Shown here: positions 15,170-21,935 of the stretch, in pieces
Layout: each line of letters opens with the position of its first letter
Numbering within the stretch: the first letter of the stretch is position 1
Source: Leptofilum sp041987425
Lineage (GTDB): Bacteria; Chloroflexota; Anaerolineae; Promineifilales; Promineifilaceae
Length of the DNA: 21,935 nt
Reading direction: 5' to 3'
Assembly: GCA_041987425.1 (NCBI GenBank)
Contig: JBHIWP010000056.1
Location: 1-21,935 of the forward strand
Made by a program: the position numbers and the translations under genes
The notes under the pieces: generated by a model
The model's input: the letters and a program-made list of their open reading frames with translations, nothing else
Databases searched by the model: none
Told to the model about the DNA's origin: nothing

Positions 15170-18100
15170 GTGTTGATTCGTCAGGAAGTTGAACAAGCCA
15201 TTGTAACTTTGGAAGCGCAACGAGGGGTGCTGGATCCAGAAGTTGCCCATATCGCTATTGCTACCCTGCGGGAAAAATTAGCGGCGCTAGCAGAGCATCC
15301 ACCTACGCCACAGCAGGCTAATGGGGCTGTTCTGGTGGCCGATATGTCGGGCTTTACCACCATGTCTGAGCTGATGGACGCGGAGGAAGTGCGTGACATG
15401 ATCAACGCTGTCTGGCAAAAGCTCGACGGCGTTATTAATTCCTGGGGTGGTCGCGTAGAAAAGCATATCGGGGATGCAGTCATTGCCTTCTTTGGGCTGC
15501 CCGTGCCCCGCGAAGACGATCATGAACGGGCCGTGCAGGCGGCGCTCGATATGCAGATGGAGCTGGCGCTCTTTAATGAAGGTCCCCTACGGCAGATGAA
15601 CAGTTCCTTGCCCCAAAACCAGGCGCTGCGGATGCGGATTGGCGTTCATTATGGGTCGGTGCTGCTGGGGCCATTGGGCAGCAGCGGCGAGTATACGATC
15701 ATAGGCGATACGGTATCGGTTGCCCATCAGCTGGAGCAGCAGGCGCCGGTTGGTGGAGTGCTGGTTTCTCATCAGATTTACGAGCAAATTCATCCATTTT
15801 TTGATGCAGAAGCGCGAGACGGCCTTGCACTAAATGGCAAGGCAGGCGGCGTGCGCGGCTATATTATTACCAAAGAGAAGCCGCACGCTCTGCAAAGTGG
15901 GAACCGGGGCACGAGCTTGTTGGAAACCCGCATGGTTGGCAGGGCGCAGGAGATTGGCCAGCTGCAGGATGTGCTGCAGGGAACGATAGAGTCTGGTCTG
16001 GTGCAGATGGTAACGATTGTAGGAGAGGCTGGTTTAGGAAAGTCTCGCCTGCTGTATGAGTTTGAGCGCATGCTAAGCCTGTGGCCGGATCAGGTTGTGG
16101 TTTATCGCGGCGCGGCGGAGCGCGGCCTACGGCAACGGCCGTACGGCCTCATTCGTGACTTGTTCGTGAATCACTTTGAAATTCATCGCCGCAACAGTGC
16201 CACAGTCGCCCGCGAGAAGCTGGTTCGGGGCATGCTGGCTGAATTTGAGCAGGGCGACACGGATCATTTGGCCAAAATTCATCGCATTGGTCAACTGCTT
16301 GAGTTTGATTTTGCCGATAGCGCCTTATTGCGGCCAGAAGGCGAGGATGGTCGGCTGCTGCGAGAACATGCCTTTCGTGATTTGGTCACATACTTTACGG
16401 CCGTTTGCGGCCGCAATGATGCCGTTGCTCTTTTTTTGGAGGATTTGCACTGGGCAGACGAATGGTCGATTGAGCTGTTGGACTATCTCATGACCGAGTG
16501 TCATGATTTGCCCTTGCTGATTGTGTGCCTGGCGCGACCGGATTTGTTGGACAAACGGCCGTCTTGGCGAGTGGGGGAAGATCATAACCAGCTTACCTAT
16601 CATCATTTAACCATGCAGCCCCTCTCGCTAATCGACAGTCGCCATTTGCTCTCTGAGCTGCTGCATCAGGCCGATCAGGTGCCCTTGCGCCTGAGCGAGA
16701 TGATTGTGAACGGAGCTGAAGGCAACCCGCGTCACCTGGTGGAATTGGTGAAGCTCCTGATTCAGGAAGAGGTCATTGATACCTCGGGTAATCGCTGGTA
16801 CGTACGCATGAGCAAGCTGGCGGATTTGCCCGGTACGCTTTCCCTGCCCAGGCTGCTTGGATATCGCCTGGAGCATGTGCCGCAGGCGGTTCGGCGAGTT
16901 GTGCAGCGGGCGGCGGCAATGGGATTATCTTTTTGGGACATGGTGCTGTTGCAGCTAAGTGCAGAGGATGAACAGCCTTTGAACTGGGAGAGTTTAACGG
17001 CCGTTTTAGGTGAGTTGGTAGATTTGGGCTGGATTTACCGGCGTAAAAATACGACATTCCCCAACAGCCAGGAATATTCCTTTAGCAACGGTACGATACA
17101 GCAGGTTGCTTATAGCACTTTGACGATGGCAGAGCGCCAGCAGGCCCACGCGCGCATTGCTGCCTGGCTGGCTGGTCACGAAGGTAAACAGATTCCTCAA
17201 TTAGCCAGCACGGTGGCTTACCATCTGGAAAAGGCCGAGAATTTTAGTGAAGCGGCCGTATGGTATGGGCGAGCAGCCGAACAGGCACGCCACAAGCACG
17301 CGCCAGAAACGGCCGTTTCCCACTTCACTAAGGCATTAGAGCTTCTGCCAGATCTTCCAGAAACGGCCGCCCAGCGTGTATCCATTAACGAGGGGATTGG
17401 GCAAACGAGCCGATTGTTAGCCAATTTTACCGAAGCAACGGCCGCTTACCACAGGATGATTGCCGTGGCTGAGGCATTAGGCGATTCCGTAGCGACTGTA
17501 CGCGGTTATTTGGGCTTGTTTATGTGTTATTTGCGTCAGGGTGAGCAGCCGACAGCCTATCAGATGGCCGCCAGGGCTGACGAGGCCGCACAGGTCGCTG
17601 GCCTTTTGGATTATCAGCTGGTGACGCAGGCGGCGCTTGGTTGGGTACTGGTTGAGATGGGCGAGCAGCACGCGGCCGTACAAATCGGTAAGAATTTGTA
17701 CAATCATATGAAAGACGGTGCGTCACCGCTGGCTAAAGGCCAGATGCAGGCTTTGCTGGGCCATATTGCCCGCGAATCCAGACATTTTGAGCGTGCCACA
17801 AATACAACGATAGCTGCACAGGAACAATTTCGCGCCCTGGATGAACGAAATTGGGAGATCTTGATGCTGGCACAGCTAGGGCATATTGCCCGAGAACGGC
17901 GCGATTGGGAGACGGCCGTTCAGCAGTACACTTCCTGCCTGCATCACGCCCGTGACGTGGGTGATGTTTACAGTAACGTTTTGGCGCTGCGCAATCTAGG
18001 GCTGGTTGCCATTCACCAGGGCATGTATGAACAAAGCGCCATTTATTTGCAGCAGGCGCTGATTCAGGCGGAAAAAAGCAACAATGACGCTTTGCGGATG

Positions 18101-18685
18101 CAGGTGTTTAGCTCTTTAGGGCAGCTTCATTTATTAGAGGCTACGGCCGATCCGCAATCTTTGGCCCATCTGGAGTCAAAAGAGGAGCACCTACAGCAGG
18201 CTTACAATTGGCTAGAAAAAACTTTGCGCCTGGCTCGCTCCCTAGAACGGCCGCTGCATATCAGTCTGTCGGTGTCTGGGCTGGCCCAGCTCTTTTTGGA
18301 AGATCACTTGCTGAATGAAGCATTGTCTCAGGCTGTAACGGCCGTAGAGGTAGCCCTGGCAGTACGCAAGCAGCAGTATGGACGCGAGGCCCGGCGGATT
18401 ACGGCCGTTGCCTGGCGCGTGCTTGGGATGGTCCTGGCTAAAGAACCCGCCAAAGCGGAACAAGCCACAATTCAGCAGCGGCAGGTGAGCGCCAGGGATT
18501 GCTTTGGTCATAGCCACCGACTGTTAAGCGAAATGGGCATCACCATGGCAGATGAATTGATCCGCACCCTACAGGCTTGGGCCACCTATGAGCGGCTGTC
18601 CGATAACCTGGATCGGTCCAGCGAGCTTGTCGCGGAGGCAGAAAAAGTCTGCCAGAAATATAACCTGACAATAGCAGCTGAATAA
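15170..18685 (+). CDS. Class III nucleotide cyclase domain / AAA ATPase / TPR protein, C1-like (metal-binding half only)
   Basis: A 1171-aa cytosolic signalling protein. Residues 1-45 hold a short helical segment (TLEAQRGVLDPEV). The class III cyclase domain is at about 52-235, an AAA-type ATPase at about 255-600 with Walker A GEAGLGKS (285-292) and LFLEDLHWAD (421-430), then TPR repeats to the end. In the cyclase domain both metal-binding aspartates are present (Asp58 in VADMSGFT, Asp102 in HIGDAV), as is Lys98. The Asn and Arg that stabilise the transition state are replaced: NVAxR reads SVAHQ (Ser183, Gln187). A homodimer should therefore be inactive or very weak. The start is GTG 15170; the ribosome binding site is weak. 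The next gene is a paralogue with the opposite defect. Confidence 0.9.
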   Translation: MLIRQEVEQAIVTLEAQRGVLDPEVAHIAIATLREKLAALAEHPPTPQQANGAVLVADMSGFTTMSELMDAEEVRDMINAVWQKLDGVINSWGGRVEKHIGDAVIAFFGLPVPREDDHERAVQAALDMQMELALFNEGPLRQMNSSLPQNQALRMRIGVHYGSVLLGPLGSSGEYTIIGDTVSVAHQLEQQAPVGGVLVSHQIYEQIHPFFDAEARDGLALNGKAGGVRGYIITKEKPHALQSGNRGTSLLETRMVGRAQEIGQLQDVLQGTIESGLVQMVTIVGEAGLGKSRLLYEFERMLSLWPDQVVVYRGAAERGLRQRPYGLIRDLFVNHFEIHRRNSATVAREKLVRGMLAEFEQGDTDHLAKIHRIGQLLEFDFADSALLRPEGEDGRLLREHAFRDLVTYFTAVCGRNDAVALFLEDLHWADEWSIELLDYLMTECHDLPLLIVCLARPDLLDKRPSWRVGEDHNQLTYHHLTMQPLSLIDSRHLLSELLHQADQVPLRLSEMIVNGAEGNPRHLVELVKLLIQEEVIDTSGNRWYVRMSKLADLPGTLSLPRLLGYRLEHVPQAVRRVVQRAAAMGLSFWDMVLLQLSAEDEQPLNWESLTAVLGELVDLGWIYRRKNTTFPNSQEYSFSNGTIQQVAYSTLTMAERQQAHARIAAWLAGHEGKQIPQLASTVAYHLEKAENFSEAAVWYGRAAEQARHKHAPETAVSHFTKALELLPDLPETAAQRVSINEGIGQTSRLLANFTEATAAYHRMIAVAEALGDSVATVRGYLGLFMCYLRQGEQPTAYQMAARADEAAQVAGLLDYQLVTQAALGWVLVEMGEQHAAVQIGKNLYNHMKDGASPLAKGQMQALLGHIARESRHFERATNTTIAAQEQFRALDERNWEILMLAQLGHIARERRDWETAVQQYTSCLHHARDVGDVYSNVLALRNLGLVAIHQGMYEQSAIYLQQALIQAEKSNNDALRMQVFSSLGQLHLLEATADPQSLAHLESKEEHLQQAYNWLEKTLRLARSLERPLHISLSVSGLAQLFLEDHLLNEALSQAVTAVEVALAVRKQQYGREARRITAVAWRVLGMVLAKEPAKAEQATIQQRQVSARDCFGHSHRLLSEMGITMADELIRTLQAWATYERLSDNLDRSSELVAEAEKVCQKYNLTIAAE

Positions 18686-18714
18686 GGTATCCTCGCAGCT
18701 GCTTAGATGACGTC

Positions 18715-18743
18715 CCCGAGGGTTGTCTAGGCCCTTGGGTTTT
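18715..18743 (+). terminator. Weak intrinsic terminator/attenuator between the two cyclase genes
   Basis: CCCGAGGG (18715-18722) pairs with CCCTTGGG (18732-18739) over 8 bp with one G-U and a 9-nt loop, followed by TTTT (18740-18743). The T-run is short, so partial read-through into the second cyclase gene is plausible. Confidence 0.5.
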
Positions 18744-18791
18744 AGATGCGTAACGTCAGCGATCTGTTAATTTGTAAGTAGAGTCGTATTG

Positions 18792-21700
18792 ATGACTGAG
18801 CAGGAGCAACTACAACAGGCCATTACCTCGCTAGAGGAGCAGCGATTTACCCTCGGTGACACTGTTGTGGACACAACAATTACTGCTCTGCAAGAAAAAT
18901 TGGCGGAGCTGGGCCACGCTGGACAAAATCACCTGGCCAACCGTACGGCGCAGCGCAAACAAGTATCCATACTTTTTGCCAATATTACGGGCATTTCCTC
19001 TGGCACAGATTCCCTGCCTGACACCAACATTCTGAATATCATGAATCTTCTGTGGCGTCGCCTGGATAGCGCCATAACGAACCTGGGCGGCATGATCGAC
19101 AAGCACATGGGTGAAGCCGTCATGGGTTTGTTTGGGGCGCCTGTAGCCCACGAAGATGATGCAGAGCGCGCACTGCGAGCCGCCTTGCAAATGCGGGCTG
19201 CGCTTAGCGATTTTGTGTCGGAAAGCGTGGCAGCTGACGGGCTAGCTGAAGAGGAGCTCGCCCATTTACGCGGTCTGCAAATTCGCATAGGCATCAACAC
19301 TGGACCCGTGATGGTGGGGCGCGTGGGCAGCGGTGAGGAATTTACGGTAATTGGCGATGCCGTTAATGTTGCCAGCCGCCTGGAGCGGTCTGCTCCGCCC
19401 GGCGGTATTCTGATTTCCCACGACACCTATATGCTGGTGCACGATCGGTTCAATGTGGAGCCTCTTGGCCTGGTAAACATTCGCGGCCGCCAGGAACCAA
19501 TCCAGGTTTATCTGGTTTTGGGCATCAAGCCCCGCCTCTTTTACGCTTCTGGGCGAGGCGTGGAGGGTGTTGAAACGCGCATGGTGGGGCGTGATGCGGA
19601 GATGCAGCAGCTAAAGGATATGCTGCAGCAGGCGGTTGAAGAGCGCGTGGGGCAGGCAGTGATCGTGACCGGGGACGCGGGCGTGGGTAAGTCTCGGCTG
19701 GTGCATGAGTTTGGCAATTGGGTCCGTGCCCTGCCATTTGAGGTGCCAGTATTTAAGGGTCGTACTTACCAGCAAATTAGCCAGCTTCCTTTTGGCCTGA
19801 TACGAGATATTCTGGCCTCCTATTTTGAAATTCAAGACAACGATCCACCGGCGGTGGCGGAAGAAAAGCTGGTGCAGGGGATGGGCCAATTTATTGGCCA
19901 TGAAAGTGACGACGTTCGCATGAGGGCCAACGTCATTGGGCAGCTTATTGGGCTCGATCTATCGACAAAGGTGCAATCACTGGGCCAGACGGGAGAGGCG
20001 CCTCAGCTACGGGCGGCGGCTTACGAATATTTGTCTACTTTCTTTGAGGTGATAGCGGCGCACAATTCGGCCGTTTTGCTCTTTTTGGAAGATTTACACT
20101 GGGCAGATGACGCTTCTTTGGATTTTCTGCGCCATTTGTCTGACTGCTGTGGCAAGGCGCCGTTGCTCATGATTGGGGTTACCCGACCGCAAGAAGGGCA
20201 ACCGGGAGGCAATCTGCGAGAACGGCCGTTGCTCGGTAAGCATATCCATCTGGATAATCTGACACCAGAGGAGAGCCAACAGCTTGTTGTGGAAATTCTG
20301 CAAAAGCTGCCAGATATCCCCGCGGACCTGTCTGACCTTATTTTGCAACAGGCTGAAGGGAATCCATTTTACGTAGAAGAACTGATCAAGGTGCTCATTG
20401 AAGACGGAGTAATCATTGCCGGGCAGGATAAGTGGCAACTGCGGCGCAATCAGCTTACGGAAGTACGCGTGCCGCCTAACATTACCTCTGTTTTGCAGGG
20501 CCGCCTGGACCGTCTAACAAATATGGAGCGGGTGACCTTGCAGCGGGCGGCGGTGGTTGGGCGCGTTTTTTGGGACACGGCCGTATTCCAGATGAACGTA
20601 GCTGCAGACGAACCCCTGGACCAAAATCAGACGCGAACGGCCCTGCAAGCTTTGGAGAAGCGCGAAATGATCTTCCGGCGACAATCTTCAGGATTTGCCG
20701 GTACCAACGCCTATCTTTTTAAACATGCCATTCTGCACCAGATCACCTATGAATCTGTGCTGCTGCGAGCGCGCCCCATCTACCATAAACAGGTGGCAGA
20801 CTGGCTGGCCAGGCAGAGCGGGGAGCGTATTTCAGAATACGCCAGCACCATTGCCGAGCATTATGAGCTGGCCGAAGAAAAATCGACGGCCGCTGAGCTG
20901 TATGAAATGGCTGCCCAGCGCGCGCAGGATACATTCAATAAAGGTGTTGCCACCGACCACTATTGCCGCGCCCTGGCGCTGCTAACTGAAATGCCTCATT
21001 ACGCAGCCTGGCAGCTGCGCTTGCAGGAAGATTTGGGCGAGCTGCTGCTGCAGCAGGCGCGCCTGGTAGAAGCTGCGCAAACCTATATGACAATGCGGTT
21101 TACGGCCGAAGAAGATGGCGATTTACTGCTACAGGCGCGCGCCTGGAACGGTCTGGCCGAAATTCAAGAGTATCAGGCAGATTACGTTTCTATGCTGGAA
21201 AGCGCCCAGCAGGCAGAGGGGGTTGCCTGGCTGGTAAATGCGGAGTCCACCTGGGTACAGGCGCTGCTGCAGAAAAGCAAGGCGTTGATGTACCAGGGGG
21301 ATTTGGAGATGGCGCTTTTGGCCACGCATCGGGCTTTGGAAACGGCCCAAAGCCTGGATGAACCGGAGCTGTTGACACGCTGTTTGCAGCAGTCGTGTGA
21401 GCAGCACATCAGAATTGGCCGGTATCGGCCGGTAGAGCAGTATCTGGCTCAGCTCAAGGGACAATCTGCCTTGCTGGATCGCCTGGACAATCGGCCCGCC
21501 CTGGCGCTGGCCAGCCGCACGCTAGGGGAGATCAACAATCGGCTGGGGCGTTTCGACAAAGCCGTGCACTGGCTGTTGGCAGCCATGAAGATTTATCGAG
21601 AATTGGAAGATCAGCTGGCTATCGCCCAAACGTTGAATCTGTTGGGGGAAACGTCTCGACTGCGAGGACAGTCGGGTGCGGCCGTTCCGTTTTACCGTAA

Positions 21701-21935
21701 AGCGTTGGCCATTCTCAATGGGCTAGATAATCAAGTAGAGATCCTGCGAGTGCGCACAAATTTAACGGCCGCGCTGATAGACCTGGATAGCTATGAGGCT
21801 GCGGAACGAGCCATTCGCCTGGTGGCGCGCATGGTTGAGGATTTTAGCAAGATGGCTGGCTGGTACGACAGTCCGCGCGTCTATGTGTACCAGGCGTTGG
21901 CCCATTTGGGCAAAGGGCAGCTAGAGCTGGCGCTC
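18792..21935 (+). CDS. Class III nucleotide cyclase domain / AAA ATPase / TPR protein, C2-like (partial, runs off the window)
   Basis: The frame is open from ATG 18792 to the window end (1048 codons, no stop), so the C-terminus is missing. It is a paralogue of the preceding gene: N-terminal helix (SLEEQRFTLGDTVV), cyclase domain about 57-245, ATPase with Walker A GDAGVGKS (294-301) and LFLEDLHWAD, then TPR-like repeats. In the cyclase domain the first metal Asp is Asn64 (LFANITGIS) and the second is Glu108 (KHMGEAV). The Lys104, Thr185, Asn192 and Arg196 (VIGDAVNVASRLE) needed for substrate recognition and transition-state stabilisation are all present. Alone it should not bind catalytic metals properly. 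The ribosome binding site is poor. It probably works with the upstream protein. Confidence 0.9.
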   Translation, partial: MTEQEQLQQAITSLEEQRFTLGDTVVDTTITALQEKLAELGHAGQNHLANRTAQRKQVSILFANITGISSGTDSLPDTNILNIMNLLWRRLDSAITNLGGMIDKHMGEAVMGLFGAPVAHEDDAERALRAALQMRAALSDFVSESVAADGLAEEELAHLRGLQIRIGINTGPVMVGRVGSGEEFTVIGDAVNVASRLERSAPPGGILISHDTYMLVHDRFNVEPLGLVNIRGRQEPIQVYLVLGIKPRLFYASGRGVEGVETRMVGRDAEMQQLKDMLQQAVEERVGQAVIVTGDAGVGKSRLVHEFGNWVRALPFEVPVFKGRTYQQISQLPFGLIRDILASYFEIQDNDPPAVAEEKLVQGMGQFIGHESDDVRMRANVIGQLIGLDLSTKVQSLGQTGEAPQLRAAAYEYLSTFFEVIAAHNSAVLLFLEDLHWADDASLDFLRHLSDCCGKAPLLMIGVTRPQEGQPGGNLRERPLLGKHIHLDNLTPEESQQLVVEILQKLPDIPADLSDLILQQAEGNPFYVEELIKVLIEDGVIIAGQDKWQLRRNQLTEVRVPPNITSVLQGRLDRLTNMERVTLQRAAVVGRVFWDTAVFQMNVAADEPLDQNQTRTALQALEKREMIFRRQSSGFAGTNAYLFKHAILHQITYESVLLRARPIYHKQVADWLARQSGERISEYASTIAEHYELAEEKSTAAELYEMAAQRAQDTFNKGVATDHYCRALALLTEMPHYAAWQLRLQEDLGELLLQQARLVEAAQTYMTMRFTAEEDGDLLLQARAWNGLAEIQEYQADYVSMLESAQQAEGVAWLVNAESTWVQALLQKSKALMYQGDLEMALLATHRALETAQSLDEPELLTRCLQQSCEQHIRIGRYRPVEQYLAQLKGQSALLDRLDNRPALALASRTLGEINNRLGRFDKAVHWLLAAMKIYRELEDQLAIAQTLNLLGETSRLRGQSGAAVPFYRKALAILNGLDNQVEILRVRTNLTAALIDLDSYEAAERAIRLVARMVEDFSKMAGWYDSPRVYVYQALAHLGKGQLELAL

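Noticed and set aside
1..21935. tRNA, rRNA, CRISPR arrays, insertion sequences
   Set aside because: I looked for conserved tRNA/rRNA segments, regularly spaced repeats and transposase motifs and saw none. Weak or degenerate tRNAs could be missed by eye.

Overview
The window looks like chromosomal DNA of a Chloroflexota bacterium, probably an Anaerolineae-type lineage. This is inferred, not proven, from three things: the very long class III cyclase/AAA-ATPase/TPR proteins, the tandem membrane-anchored C39-like peptidase/TPR proteins, and the overall gene style. GC is moderate to high and the code is standard (TGA ends several genes). The palindrome CGGCCG, usually as ACGGCCGT, recurs in genes and spacers throughout. 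Many gene junctions carry imperfect palindromes built from 7-nt units.

Layout. (1) 1-157: possible tail of a gene entering from the left. (2) 299-3121: tandem paralogous secreted/anchored C39-like peptidases with TPR tails. (3) 3177-3752: histidine phosphatase. (4) 3881-6866: P5C (glutamate semialdehyde) dehydrogenase and a class III aminotransferase, a likely amino-acid catabolic unit with a strong promoter inside the end of the phosphatase gene. (5) 6923-7899, minus strand: a PNPOx-like flavin protein followed by an OsmC-family gene whose peroxidatic Cys codon is TGA, with a hairpin just downstream that resembles a bacterial SECIS; this is probably a selenoprotein. (6) 7979-9716, minus: an acyl-CoA synthetase preceded by a possible 36-aa small ORF. 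(7) 9885-10560, minus: a Phd/YefM-VapC toxin-antitoxin module with a perfect palindromic operator, bracketed by a 20-nt direct repeat. (8) 10770-14862, minus: smc followed by a YcxB-like membrane protein. (9) 15170-21935, plus: two tandem giant cyclase/ATPase/TPR proteins, the second running off the window.

The two most interesting observations are these. First, the tandem cyclases have complementary defects: the first keeps both metal-binding Asp residues but lacks the transition-state Asn/Arg, while the second lacks both Asp residues but keeps Asn/Arg. This predicts an obligate heterodimer with one composite active site, as in mammalian C1/C2 adenylyl cyclase. Second, the OsmC gene has an in-frame TGA exactly where the family has its catalytic Cys.

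All calls come from reading the sequence by eye; no database search, folding program or statistics were run.
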